In this document: positions 43,760 through 55,800 of the stretch, piece after piece
How positions within the stretch are numbered: the first letter of the stretch is position 1
Layout of the letters: each line of letters begins with the position of its first letter
Assembly: GCA_021397845.1 (NCBI GenBank)
Contig: CM038052.1
Location: 48,568,949-48,632,948 of the forward strand
DNA length: 64,000 bases
Source: Areca catechu
Lineage: Eukaryota > Streptophyta > Magnoliopsida > Arecales > Arecaceae
Reading direction: 5' to 3'
The notes under the pieces: generated by a model
The model's database searches: none
Told to the model about the DNA's origin: nothing
Seen by the model: the letters and a program-made list of their open reading frames with translations, nothing else
Made by a program: the position numbers and the translations under genes

Positions 43760-45640
43760 ATGAGCACTAGATCAGGGATTTCATATCACCCACCTCCTTC
43801 ACAAATGGCTGAATCCATGGACCATTTTGATGCCAAATTTGATGCCCTTGGAGAAAGGTTAGTCCAAACCCTCAATCTTAGGTTTGAGCAAGCAAATGCT
43901 CAATTAACCCAGAAGCTTGAACAAATAGATGCCCGACTAGGAACCCTAGAGGAGACATGTAGGACCCAGTCTGAGCCTGATCCTGAGTCCCCTCAGCCTA
44001 GGAGGACCCCAAACCCTGATCCCTACCATGAGGTTGAACCTAGGAGAGCCCATCATCATGACCCATACTATGATACTGAACCTAGGAGGACCCCAAACCC
44101 TGATCCCTACCATGAGGTTGAGCCTAGGAGAGCCCATCATCATGATCCATACTATGATACTGAACCTAGGAGGATCCCAAACCCTGATCCTTACCATGAG
44201 GTTGAACCTAGGAGAGCCAATCGTCATGACCCATACTATGATACTGAATCTAGGAGGGCCCCAAACCCTGATCCCTACCGTGAGGTTGAACCTAGGAGAG
44301 CCCATCGTCATGACCCATACTATGGTATTGAACCTAGGAGGACCCCAAACCCTGATCCATACCTTGAGGCTGAACCTAGGAGAGCCCATCATCATGACCC
44401 AATCCCTAAGGTTAGTCCTAGAAGACCCAATCATGATTTTGTAGACCAAGAAGATAGATCCTATTTACCCACATCCTATAAGCCTAGTATACCAACAACC
44501 TATAGGTTTTATGACTCCAAATCCTATGAACCTAGAACCTATGAATCCAGAACCTATGAACCTAGATCCTATGACTCTAGATCCCATGATCATAGATCCT
44601 ATGCACCCACACCCTATAAGCCTAGTAGACCCAAGACCCATAGAGCTAAACCTAAATCCTATGAGCCGAGAGAGCCCATAACCCCTAGGTATCAGCCTAG
44701 TACTAGTCATGCTTCCCCCAGTCAACTTGAACCCCATAGGATTAGTATCCCTAAATATGAACCTAGTAGTGAGCCCTTACCCCTTATACAACCTGAACCT
44801 ACTAGGAGTAATACCCATAATCAGAGACCATAACCTAACCAATTTCCCACTAGCCAACCTTCTCCAACCATTCATGAGATTCACAAGGCTTACATTAACG
44901 CGGAAGTGTATGAAGCTGATGTGAGCCTAGTGGATGAGTATGAGGGAGAAGAGGAGACACCTTTAGTAGACCTAGAATTAGCTGACCCAGTAGATACCCA
45001 GGTAGAAACCAACCCAAAGCTAGTTGACCTTGACCACATCCAACCTAAAGCTATAGTGGAAGAACAATTAGAAGAAGAGAACTCTGATACTAAGATTTTA
45101 CCTGAGGAAATACTAGAAAAGGATCTAATTGTAGAGCCTATTCCTAAATTCCATGAGCAAGAAGACTTTATTGAGGATTTGGCTTACTTAACCCATTGCC
45201 CTCAGGATGAATCCCTTCCTACCATTCCTATTGAAGATCTCTTCCCAGAAATTGTTGACCCATCCTTCCATAGCATGGACCTTTTCTTACCCATAGATAT
45301 ACCGCAACCCCGTAAGGTTAGCCTCATTAGTCTAGGATTAGTCCCTGACATGCCTTCTTTTATTTTACTTTATCCAACTAACCCAGAACCTTTTTCTCCA
45401 ACCTACCATACTAATTCTGAATCCACTTCCTATTTCCTACCCTTTCCTGAGTTTTCTAATGTGTCTAGAACTATTAGGTTACATTTTGTTGAGGTTACTA
45501 GGTTGCAAGGATCCATAAAGCCCATCCCATTTGCTACCTACTTTTGGCAGACCCTCTGGCACCTATTAGGAGTTACTAGCAAATTTTTTTCTGCATGTCA
45601 TCCATCAACCACGACTCATGCCCCCATGCCCAAGTGGTAG
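43760..45640 (+). pseudogene. Chimeric Gag-derived ORF with 28-residue repeats
   Basis: One frame of 627 codons with a single stop (TAA 44831-44833). The N-terminus MSTRSGISYHP and following coiled region resemble the chromovirus Gag start. Residues about 80-215 are about four and a half copies of a 28-residue unit built of two 14-residue halves (RRTPNPDPYHEVEP and RRAHHHDPYYDTEP). Then come Y/R/S-rich five-residue repeats (YEPRT, YDSRS), then NAEVYEADVSLVDEYEGEEE, which matches the acidic tail after the Gag zinc knuckles of the autonomous element, an acidic region, and finally FATYFWQTLWHLLGVTSKF, an integrase core remnant, to the end at 45640. The gag core, zinc knuckles and catalytic domains are absent. 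Function unknown; possibly an RNA-binding or scaffold protein acting with helper Gag. Confidence 0.8.
44003..44410 (+). repeat. 84-bp coding tandem repeat
   Basis: About four and a half units of 84 bp with the core AACCTAGGAGRRCCC, in frame with the chimeric ORF. The last unit is degenerate. Frames on the other strand also stay open because the unit is a multiple of three. Confidence 0.9.
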
Positions 45641-46337
45641 TTAAGATCTAATAAACCTCTTTAGTCGAGTCTGTTAGGTATAGGTTTGAGTCCTTTGCAT
45701 CATCTTGATAGGAGTCTGCATGTGCCTAGCATGTTCACCACTCGCACTAATCTTAAAACAACTGGCTAATTCTCGAAGAAGGGTCAAAGAATTTGATGTA
45801 GTGGATTCTATCTTGGTTAGGCTTAGGCTTAAAAGAAGCTTCATGCTCGCAGAGTCGGACCTTTTAAAGTGATAGAGAAGGTTGGATCAAATGCCCAGGG
45901 TTAGATTTGCCTTCGAATTTGGGCATTAGTTCTACCTTCAATATTACAGACCTGGTTGAGTACAGGGACCCGGCAGCGATACCTAGTGAGGCCTTTGGAC
46001 CTATTCCTTTTCATTGTGAGTGACCCAAACCCAGAGTATCCACTAACAAATTTGGCCTAAGAGAGGAGAACGGATCGAGCGTATCTTGGATGATCAAGCC
46101 ATCACGACCCGGGACCGTGACTATCAACGCTTCCTGGTCCGATGGCAAGGCCAGCCAAAGTCAGACGATTCATGGATTTCTCGAGAGGACGTGCAATGCC
46201 TCAACCCAGACCTTCTCAGGAGATATGTGAGCCAGTCTGATCTTCACTCAACAGGGTCAAGTTCCTCCCACCCCGGAAGAATTGGTGGGGACACCGGAGG
46301 CACTAGAATAAGACAGAGGCTTTTCAACCCTCTATGA
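45641..46337 (+). pseudogene. Integrase C-terminus and chromodomain remnant
   Basis: After a short broken stretch the frame matches the autonomous element's integrase end (a GSNA region, then SSTFNITDLVEYRD near 45925-45970) and from about 46083 a chromodomain: DYQRFLVRWQGQPKSDDSWI followed by SREDVQCLNPDLLRRY. It continues 50 bases into the 3' LTR and stops at 46337. Chromodomains direct integration to particular chromatin. It is separated from the main ORF by frameshifts. Confidence 0.85.
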
Positions 46338-47714
46338 ATTGATCAATAATTTATGAGTCCATCTGTAATAAGGGAATAGCCCATCTGAGTCTATTTTAGT
46401 TGTTATTTGAGTCTTTTGAGTTGTTATTTCAGTTCTGTACTAGTCAGCTCATGTTGAGCTAGCTCAGTCCAATGCTAGTCAACTCATGTTGAGCTAATTT
46501 TATTTTTTTGAGTCCTATCCAAGCATACTGAAGACTCAAGACCACATCATACAAGTGAAGACCAAGTCCAACTAGATTGAAGACATGGAAGTTTAGCCCA
46601 AGTCCAACCCAGCTTGAAGATTTGAAGACCCCAGGAGGAAAATCAGAAACCCTAATTCCTTGCAGATGCCCTCCAGATGCCAGAATATATTCATAGATCA
46701 GGGCATCCATGATTCCAGAGGTCCACCTGCATCCTAGCCCAAAGAAATCAAGCCCAGGCACCAAGCCCAAGCCCCTAAGAAGCAAGATACCAGGGAATAT
46801 TCCTGCTACCTGGCTACAATGCCACCCCAGCTTCCAAAGGCCCAAACCCATGCACCCAAGCCCCTTTGGGCCAGCCCCTTGCTGCTCTTAGAAGCCCAAC
46901 ATGCCCCCCTAGGCATCCTTGGAGTGTTGGCCAAGTCAAGAAAATTTTTAAGAATTTTTTTACCTAATGTTTCCTTATTTTCTAGCTAGGGTTTGAGAGG
47001 GAAAAGGATTCTTATATAAAGACTAATGTGCCCTTACTTGAGCCCAAGGTTAAGGGTCTATTTAAGGGACCCTAGCTTCTTGTATGAAACTTGATTTTTG
47101 ATATGAAATAAACCTTGAGTTCTTATATTGTTTTGTGTGATTACCCTGCTGAGTGCATAAAGGGGTTTGAGAGTTCTTCTTCCTAGTGTTTGCTACCATC
47201 TTCTTGCCGCCAACCATCCTTCTAGCCCCCTCCAAAACTTTCTTCCCTTTGCTATTTTCCTTTATTTTCTTGATTTTCTCTGAGTTTTCTATCCCCTGAC
47301 AGGTCGTTTGCAGGTCCCCGAGTTCCTACGAATCCAATGACTCCATCCAAGCCTCAATCGGACCACCGAGCAGAAAGTCGGGTATCTGCGGGTCTTTGGC
47401 TCAGTTTTCCAGGCCGCATCTGTCGAGGAACGAGAGATCCCTTTGCTGCGATCTTCACCGGGCACTTCAGACGTTGTCAGGTACACCCCCTCTACCTCCA
47501 GTCTTTATATTGTAGGAGAACTTGCCCTAACCGAGGCTTCTCAGCCCCGACGATCCTTCTTTAGTACTTTTCTAGGTTCTAATATGCATACTTGGCTTCA
47601 AAAATTCATACAAAATTCCCTACAACTAATTTTGATCTGAAATTCGGGAATTAATTACCTAACCCCACATATAAAATATACAAAAAGAATTTCATGCATG
47701 TTATTCTCGCATCA
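46283..47714 (+). repeat. 3' LTR of chromovirus derivative
   Basis: 1432 bp, TGGTGGGGAC to CTCGCATCA, preceded by a short purine tract GGAAGAAT (46275-46282). It differs from the 5' LTR by a few percent and small indels. Confidence 0.95.
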
Positions 47715-47719
47715 ATAAA

Positions 47720-48343
47720 GCCCGGACTCAAGGACTGGAGGATCAAGTGAAGACCCTCCAGGACCAACTAGCCAGCTCCCAAGCAAGGGTGACTGAGCTA
47801 GAAAAGAGATCCACCAAGCTCAACGGGGCTTTGAAGGTGGAGAGGGGAAAGACTCTCCACCTCGCAGAGAAGGAAGCCAACTTTGTGGTGAAGATAGCCC
47901 GCCTGGAGGGGAGGACACAAACCCTCCAGGCCCAACTTGAGGAAGAGGTGGCCAGGACTACAACAGCCTTGGAGAAGGCCATGACAGCCATAGCACTGAT
48001 GGAGGTGACGAAGAAGGAAGTCGCTAAGACCATCCCTCGATTCAAAGCATCTAAAGCCTTCCAAGACGAGATCGCCGAGGCAGTCTTGGACTCCAACCAT
48101 AAGGGGTTCAATGATTTCAAAGGTAAGGCCGGCCGTTTCTTTGGGCTGAAGGGACTGGACAACATCCAGCTCGAGCTACCTGTCCCTAGGGTGCCAAGAG
48201 TTCCTGCTGCTGAGGTGAAGCCAGAGTCGGAGTCTAGAGCGGAGGTCGAGGCCAAAGTCACCGCTGCCCGAGGTGCCCTCAGTCCGATGTTGCACCGGCA
48301 TCAGGGGGAGTCAATCATCGACCACAGGGGAAGGAGCCGGTGA
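47720..48343 (+). pseudogene. Antisense extra ORF, 3' part (coiled-coil)
   Basis: Continues the ORF interrupted at 41485: ARTQGLEDQVKTLQDQL begins a coiled-coil of roughly 110 residues, followed by FQDEIAEAVLDSNHKGFNDF and KAGRFFGL, landmarks of the same plant family, and a charged tail ending at TGA 48341-48343. This part has no stop of its own. It runs opposite to gag-pol and ends before the tandem repeats. Confidence 0.8.
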
Positions 48344-49094
48344 CTGAAGCCTAAATTTTTCTTTTTCTTTTTGTAACTAAATTTTGAAAGACTTCTCGCC
48401 TTGTCGGGAGTCTACACATTGTAAAGAAAATTTTGAGCAATGAAGACATCATTCCTTCAATTATCAAATATTCTTTTTTTTTTCTTTCTTTGTGTTTAAG
48501 TCTTTAGATGGCTTCCCAGCCTATCGAGATCCTTGATTGATGTAAAAAGAACTTCAATAAACAATACAATTTTTCTTTCCAACTGGTATGTCTTCTTTCT
48601 TTCTCATCTTTTCTTCTATTCTTTTTCTTTCTTCTTCCTTTTTTCTTTTTTCTTTTTTTTTTTGCCTTGACATACTTTGAAGCATTTCCAAGGGATCTCT
48701 CAGATTGTAGAGGACTTATTTATGTAATGGAGAACAAGCCTCACTCAGGCTGCAAAGGAATTGCTTTTAGTTGGTGAACTTTGTCTTGCTCTTTTCTTCT
48801 TTTAGCTCTTTTGCCTTTTTGCCTGATAGGAAGATAGGCTCTATGGTTTCCATGTGTGAGCCTTTCCAGGTCCTGGTCATTCCAGGCTAATTCCGAAATC
48901 TTGGGGCCAACATGAAGGACTTTGAAAACACTCCATCCCTACTCTGCTGGTCTTGAGGTCATGCGGACTTGAGTGTATGGCTTTTGGAGTTTTCTTGCTT
49001 GATTTACCGAATTGTGAGTCAAGTGGTAGATAGAGAGACTTCGGAGGCTTCCCGGCTTACATCTCTAGCCTATGAGTAAGGCAGTTGAGTACGG
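48344..49094 (+). terminator. 3' flank of antisense ORF
   Basis: T-rich DNA with TTGTAA and TGTAAAGAAAATTTTGAGC near 48380-48440 and a long pyrimidine run at 48590-48665. It probably holds polyadenylation signals for the antisense transcript, judged by its position and its resemblance to 1080-1235. No gene is seen to 49094. Confidence 0.4.
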
Positions 49095-49247
49095 TGCTTC
49101 AGGAGTCTTCCGGCTTTTGAGTGTGGAGCTTTAGAAATTTTTTGGCTTTGAGTGTAGGGCTTCATAAGTTTTCCGGCTTTGGAGTGCGGGGCTTCGTAAG
49201 TTTCCTGGCTTTGGAGTGTGGGGCTTCGTAAGTTTCCTGGCTTTGAG
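49095..49247. repeat. Tat 31-32-bp tandem repeats, first part
   Basis: About four to five units of the type GGCTTTGAGTGYGGGGCTTC followed by GTAAGTTTCCT. The array is split by the copia insertion and continues at 52427. Confidence 0.85.
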
Positions 49248-50104
49248 TGTTGTACATTGATACCACTTGTTAGGAGAATCCAGACTAGCGCCTATACCAT
49301 GGAAGCAACATGTTCTTGGATTCAAGATTCACAAAAAGATAGAAGAGAAATATAGGAGAAAAAACAAGATTGCTTTATTATTCCTTCCTTGGAGAAGAAC
49401 CCTTGATACAATCAAGACACCCGCCTCCTCTCATAGCCGAGAAGAAGCCTCATGCATGGAACAAACCCCAACGCACTCTTCCCTTCTCCAAAACCATGAG
49501 CCACTCAAAACCAACAAGCTCCTCATGGTCCTCTTATAAGAACCATTTCTCTCCAAGCCCCCCACGCACCAAGTCCCACAGTCTAAGCCCCTAGACCGTT
49601 GGCTTCTCAAGAACCAAGAAGCCACACGCGGTCACGCCCCCAAGGGGCGATCCAAGCCTTCCCAAACCATCCCCCCTCCTTTCTTTACATAAGGAGCGAT
49701 GGTTTGAGTTCTTCTTGGACTTGGGTGGCTAGGAATCTTGTTGGGCTTAGACTTCTTGGGTGGTTAGGTTCCTAAGTGGTTACAACCAACCAACTAACTT
49801 CCTAACCAACTAAGCTATGACTTAACCCCATAACCCAATTTGGTTATGTTACAATCTCTCAAAAAACTCTCCCCAACAAGTCAATGTAAGAAAACACTCA
49901 AACCCCGAGCCCAAGTACACCCATGTATCACATGTTCTCTCAATCCTGGATCAAGCCCCTTGACCCAACATGACTCTCAAGGATCTCTGGAATACCTCCA
50001 GAAATTGCTTGGCATGCCTCCAAGCTCCCAGGGATCATCTCGAACATCCTTGCCATGCCTTCCAAGTCTCTCCAAGGCTTGGGAGCACTACACAAAACCC
50101 TACA
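49248..50104 (-). repeat. 3' LTR of pol-less copia
   Basis: 857 bp, TGTTGTACAT to CCCTACA. It is preceded on the minus strand by a purine tract AAGGTGAAGAT (50105-50115). Confidence 0.88.
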
Positions 50105-50654
50105 ATCTTCACCTTGGTGCCTCCAAGCCTTGACAAACCTGGCAATGTCCTCCTGCACAACTTTGCTGTAACTGCATATCCTGACAGCCTCTTGTGCGGA
50201 CCTCCTTGCCTCTGCCAACACCCTTTAGCTATTGAGCTCCCTTGGAGGCCTTTGGGATGACCGCCTCCATAGCTGAAGATCCTTGCTTGTACCCTGGCAC
50301 CATCATTATAGCCTTCCTTCTGCCTGGCAACTGCATCAGTCTTTCCTTTGGACTTTTTTGGAGAGACCACAGTGATCCAAAGCCGGCACTCGCTATAATT
50401 GGAGCTCTACCTGACACCATCTCCTTAGAGCCACGCCAATCTTTGCACACTCTGCTCCACCTGGCTAAGTGTATCCCTAGAGCTCGTGCTAGGATATGGC
50501 CAATATCCCTGCACCTTCCACTCTGAACTTGTACCGAATCCTGCTCCACTCATAAAGCCACCTCTCCCCAGTGCTCCACCTGAGACTGAAGTCCCCCTGA
50601 TGCCATAGAATGAAATCCCGAGGCCAGCCACTCAACGCTACCCTGCTAAGCCTG
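50105..50654 (-). other. 3' region of pol-less copia, no recognised domain
   Basis: Lies between gag and the polypurine tract. A 106-residue minus-strand frame (50549-50229) is open, but no copia pol motif or other family was recognised. It may be filler DNA acquired when pol was lost. Confidence 0.4.
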
Positions 50655-51368
50655 CTAATGCACCTCGTACCTAGTCGCTACCTCCTCGGACCCTTCATAT
50701 CCCATTAACCTCTTCGAGACTATTTCAGATACACTGCACCCCGCAAGCTCCTTCGAAATAAAGAGCTCCTTTGAAATAAAGAGCTCATCTGACTTTTTCT
50801 CTAACCCAGTGACTGAACATGAGAAATTCGGGATTTTCCTCTCTCCATCCCTGCACTTCTTCCTAAGCAAACACTCCTGCTTAAAGTGCCCTACTACACC
50901 ACACCTATAGCACTTAAATTCTCTCTTGCCCTTTTGGGACTTTGTACCATAAGTCTTGACAAGCTCTGCATGACCATCTGCACCTTTCCTGCAATCTTCT
51001 AAGCTGACATATTCCCATCGAAGCCACCTTGCCTCCCGAGTTGGAACATCAACCTGTACTCCATAGCTCCTAAGACTCATGCTCTACTGCACTCCTGACC
51101 TTGAATTGATGTCTTCCTACTCTGTCCCCATGGCTACAACACCAACCTGTGCTTCCACAGTACACCTAGATAGTTGTTCAAACCTAACACCAATGTTAGA
51201 GCTCTTCTGCAAAGATAACCAATTTTGATCCATCATCCTCTCTAGCTTTTCTTCCAAAGCCACGTCCAAAAAATTCTGCACCAACAAATCCTCCACCCGA
51301 ACCTTCCATATAGAGAAGCTTTCCTTCTCATTAAATTTCTCAAACTCCACCTTGCTACTGCTATTCAT
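50655..51368 (-). pseudogene. Copia gag, internally deleted
   Basis: Starts MNSSSKVEFEKFN and continues with SIWKVRVEDLL and ALEEKLERMMDQNW, the beginning typical of plant Tork/TNT-type copia Gag. Most of the UBN2 core is missing after about residue 52. The second piece (51080-50655) has the zinc knuckle CYRCGVVGHFKQEC followed by basic residues. Two frames are needed. It gives the lineage of this pol-less element. Confidence 0.8.
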
Positions 51369-51566
51369 GGTTGATCAAGCCATGAAGAACAGCTCCAAAA
51401 GACTGGATTTTAGAAATACCTCGAAGGGATCCTGGGATAGAAATCCACAATGCACAGACAACATCGGATGATGCAGCAGAAGACCGGCATCTTCTTCCTT
51501 CTTGGGGATGAACCAGGGACCATGCCTCCTTGCCTTGAATCCTCTTCTTCCAACTCTCGAACAAGA

Positions 51567-51577
51567 CTCTGATACCA
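51567..51577 (-). other. Primer-binding site of pol-less copia
   Basis: The minus strand reads TGGTATCAGAG followed by TCTTG, with two bases between it and the LTR end at 51580. Initiator tRNA-Met type. Confidence 0.88.
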
Positions 51578-51579
51578 CT

Positions 51580-52426
51580 TGTTGTGCATTGATACTACTT
51601 GTTGGGAGAATCCAAACTAGTGCCTATACCGCGGAAGCAACCTGTTCTTGAATTCAAGATTCACAAGGAGATAGAAGAAAAATATAGGAGAAAAAAAGAG
51701 ATTGCTTTATTATTCCTTCTTTGAAGAAGAATCCTTGATACAATCAAGACACATGCCTCCTCTCATAATCGAGAAGAAGCCTCATGCATGGAACAAACCC
51801 CCACGCGCTCTTCCCTTCTCCAAAACCATGAGCCACTCAAAATCAAGAAGCTCCTCATGGTCCTCTTCCAAGAACCGTTTCTCTCCAAGCCCCCGAGGCA
51901 CCAAGTCCCATGGTCCAAGCCCCTGATCGTTGGCTTCTCAAGAACCAAGAAGCCACATGCGATCATGCCCCTAAGGGGTGATCCAAGCCTTCCTAAACCA
52001 TCCCCCCTCCTCTCTTTATATAAGGAGCTGTGGTTTGAGTTCTTCTTAGACTTGGACAGTTAGGAATCTAGTTGGTCTTAGACTTCTTGGGTGGTTAGGT
52101 TCCTAAGTGGTTACAACCAACCAACTAACCTCCTAACCAACTAAGCTAGAGCTCAACCCCATAACCCAATTGGGTTATATTATAATCTCTCAAAAAACTC
52201 TCCCCAACAAGTCAATGTGAGAAAATGCTCAAACCCTGAGCCCGTGTACACCCATGTCTCATATATTCTCTCAACCCTAGATCAAGCCCCCTGACCCAAC
52301 ATGACTCTTAGGGACCATTGGAACACCTCCAGAAACTGCTTGGCATGCCTCCAAGCTTTCAGGGATCATCTCGAACATCCCTGGCATAGCCTCCCAAATC
52401 TCTAAGGCTTGGGAGCACCACACAAA
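51580..52426 (-). repeat. 5' LTR of pol-less copia, outer end trimmed
   Basis: Homologous to 49248-50104 over its length. Both contain GATTGCTTTATTATTCCTTC and the ACCAAGTCCC region. Confidence 0.88.
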
Positions 52427-52800
52427 GGCTTTATAAGTTTTTCGGCTTTAAGTACGGGGCTTTGTAAGTTTCCCAACTTTGAGTATGGGACTTCATAAGT
52501 TTCTTGGCTTTGAGTGCGGGACTTCGTAAGTTTCCTGGCTTTGAGTGCGGGGCTTCGTGAGTTTTCTGACATTGAGTGTGGGGCTTCGTAAGTTTTTTAG
52601 CTTTGGAGTATGGGGCTTCAGAAGTTTCCCAGCTTTGAGTGAGGGGCTTCATAAGTTTTTCGATTTTGAAGTGTAAGGCTTCGTAAGTTTTTTGGCTTTG
52701 AGTGCCGGGCTTCATAAATTTCTTGGCTTTGAGTGTGAGGCTTCATAAGTTTACTGGCTTTGGTTGCTAGACTTGGAGTCGGGCAAGCGAGTTCCTGCAC
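52427..52800. repeat. Tat 31-32-bp tandem repeats, second part
   Basis: About ten further units of the repeat at 49095-49247, ending about 60 bp beyond the integrase stop (52859) on the minus strand. Together they form the 3' UTR array of this Tat element. The unit length and sequence differ from the 48-bp array in the Tat element at 1075-7026. Confidence 0.88.
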
Positions 52801-52858
52801 AAGTGGGAGATAGAGTTGTACCAATAAGAAACTTTAATAATTAAGAAAGAACCTTACA

Positions 52859-55800
52859 TTATTGGTAGTACATCCTCAAATTATTGGTGTTCCATGTTCG
52901 AGGGTACTGGTTGCTATTGAGCATAGCGAGGTAGTAGGCTCCGTTTAGTAGAGCCTCGACCACCTTATAGGGGCCTTCCCAGTTTGGGGACAGCTTGTCA
53001 CATTCTCCTGGTAGGGATACTTTTGTTTGCTTGAGGACCAGGTCGCTTGGGCAGAACATCTTGGGCCTGACACGGGCATTGTAGTAGCATGCCACTCATT
53101 GCTGATATGCCACCATCCGAAGTTGAAATTTGTCTCTCGTCTCATCTAGAAGGTCTGGGTTAAGGAGGCGGGCTGGATTCTCAATCTCGTTGTATTGCTC
53201 TATCCATAGCATGGGTAGACCAACATTCACTGGAATTACAGCTTCTGAACTGAAAATGAGGTTAAAGGGCACCTTACCTATTGCCATCCGAGGTGTGGTG
53301 TGGTAGGCCCACAGTACACTGGGGAGCTTTTTGGCCCATCGACCCCTGGTCTCATCCAATCTGGTGTGGAGCCCTTGTAAGATAGTCCAGTTGGTCACCT
53401 CAGCCTCCCTATTGGTTTGAGGGTGAGCCATCAAAGTGAAGTGATTGCAGATGTTGAGGTCAACATAGAACTCTTCGAAAGCCTGGTTATCAAACTACCG
53501 CCCGTTGTCAGTGATGACTCAGTGCAGGAGTCCAAAATGATAGATGACTGACTTTCAAAAGAATGATCTGACCTTTATCTCAGAGATCCGCACCAAGGGT
53601 TCGGCCTTGACCCATTTGGTGAAGTAGTCGATGGCCATAATCAAATACTTCCATTGGCTAGATACGGGAGGAAAGGAACCTAGGATATCCATTCCCCACT
53701 AGGCGAATGGCCACGGGGTTGATAGCTGGGAGAGCAAGGCGGCCAGTTGATGCTGGATATGGGCGTGACGTTGATAGCGGTCACATTTTCTCACAAAATC
53801 AGCAACATCTTCTCGCATGGTCTCCCATAAGTATCCTTGCCGGAGTGCCTTATAAGCCAGAGTCCTACCCCCCACGTGATTTTCACAGACACCTTTATAT
53901 TTTTCTTAAAGCATGTAGGTGGCTTCTGAGGGCTTCAAGTACTTTAGTAAGGATAGGAATAAGACCTCCGATAAAGTTGTCCATCCATCAATGCGAACCG
54001 TGCAGCCTTCTTCTTGAGGAGGCCAGCCTCCTTGCGATCCTCGTATAGAGTGTCGGTGGTAATGTATTTGATGTAGGGATCCATCCAACTATCTTCGAAG
54101 GTGACCAGCTGGACCTCTATTGCAAACTCAAAGCTAGAGGTCTCTAAATATTCGATGAATGTATTGCCCAGCAACAAATTCAGTAGGGTCGCAAACCTAG
54201 AGAGGACATCGACCCGGGCATTCTCCATATGAGGGATGTAAAAAATATTGAAGTGCTGGAGGTTCACTGTATATGAGCATACCTTGTCCAGATACTTCAT
54301 CATCATGGGATCTTGAGCTTCATACTCACCAGAGACCTGGCCTACCACGAGTTGTGAGTCCGTGAAGACCTTTAGGCACTTTATGCCTAGCTCGAGGGAT
54401 ACCTTCAATCCCACGAGGAGCGCCTCATACTTAGCCTAATTGTTGGTCACCTTGAAGAGGAAGCACAGTGCATACTCCGCGATGACCTCGTCGGGGTTGG
54501 CGAGGATGAGCCCGGCTTTACTCCTCCGGTATTTGGATGCGCTGTCGATGTGGAGAATCCATGTCATCACTCTCGAGGTCAAGTCTTACCTATGCTCGAC
54601 TCCTTGGTCTGCCTCCTCTAGATCTTCGGCCGCCCATGTGCACTCTACCAGGAAATCAGCAAGGACTTGGGCCTTTTGCACCGGTCATGGATGGTAGGTG
54701 ATGTCAAACTCATTGAGCTTCACCGCCCACTTGGCCAGGTATCCCGATGTGTCAGGGTGGCTTAGGATGGCCTTCAGGGGCTGGTCAGTGAGGACAATAA
54801 ACAGATATGCTTGGAAGTAGGGCCTGAGATGCTGCACATATATAATGAGTGTAAAGATAATCTTTTCAAATCAAGTGTAGCTAGTTTCTGCATCACGGAG
54901 TAGCTTGCTAGTATAGTAGACTGGCTGTTGAGAACCATCCTTGTCGGTGTGGACCAGTATTGAGCTGACCACCTTCGATGAGATCGCTAGGTATAGGAGG
55001 AGCTCTTCCCCAGGCTTTGGCCTGGACAGCAACGACGGAGAGGCGAGGAGCTTCTTCAGCACTTCAAAAGCCTCCCGGCACTCCTCCGTCCAGGTGAAGT
55101 CATGCATCTTGCATGGCACCTTGAAGAATGGCTAGCAGTGCTCGACAGAATGCGAGATGAAATGGCTTAAAACCATGATGCGTCATGTCAGATGCTGAAC
55201 CTCCTTCTTGGAGACAAGGTGCCTCATGTCAGTAATTACTTGGATCTTCTCGAGGTTGGTCTCTATCCCCCTTTGGATGACCATGAACTCTAGAAATTTT
55301 CTTATCACAATGCCAAATCGTATTTGACGAGCTTCATCTGGTAGAAACAGAGGTTATCAAAGGTCTCCACCAGGTCGGTGATGTAGTTCGACTCCAGGTC
55401 GCTCATGACAAGCATGTCATCCATGTAGACATGTATGTTACAGTCGATCTGGTCTTTGAAGACCCTATTTACCAGGCATTGGTACATGGCCCCTGCATTC
55501 TTGAAGTCAAACGGCATCATCCTGTAGCAGTATGTACCTCGGTCAGTCACGAACATCGTGTGCTCCTCGTCCTCCATGTGCATGCGAATTTGGTTGTATC
55601 CGAGAATGCATCCATGAAGCTAAGGAGCTTGTGGCTCAAGGTTGGATCCACCAGCTAGTCAATCTTGGAAAATGGGAAGCTTCCTTCGAGCATGCCCGGC
55701 TGAGGTCGGTGTAGTCCATGTAGATCCTCCACTTTCCAGAAGCTTTCCTAACCATCACTAATTAGCAAGCCAGTTAGGGTACCGTACCTTATGGATGAAG

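Larger units (their letters stand above)
41486..47714 (+). mobile_element. Non-autonomous chromovirus derivative, 6.2 kb
   Basis: LTRs 41486-42937 and 46283-47714, a primer-binding site, a leader conserved with the autonomous chromovirus at 14627-23492, one long ORF (43760-45640) that lacks the gag core, protease, RT and RNase H, and a chromodomain remnant next to the 3' LTR. It is flanked by ATGAA/ATAAA. It also left a solo LTR at 59318-60732. Confidence 0.92.
49248..52426 (-). mobile_element. Pol-less copia element (Tork/TNT-like gag)
   Basis: LTRs 49248-50104 and 51580-52426, a minus-strand primer-binding site and gag at about 51368-50655. No protease, integrase or RT. It sits inside the Tat 31-bp repeat array. 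The outer end of its 5' LTR is trimmed by about 8 bp (it stops at CACAAA, 52426, where the partner continues ACCCTACA), so the target duplication is not visible. Confidence 0.85.

Noticed and set aside
43946..44449. 167-residue minus-strand frame and 138-residue second plus-strand frame
   Set aside because: Shadows of the 84-bp coding repeat of the ORF at 43760-45640; the plus-strand frame 43760 is supported by homology to Gag ends.
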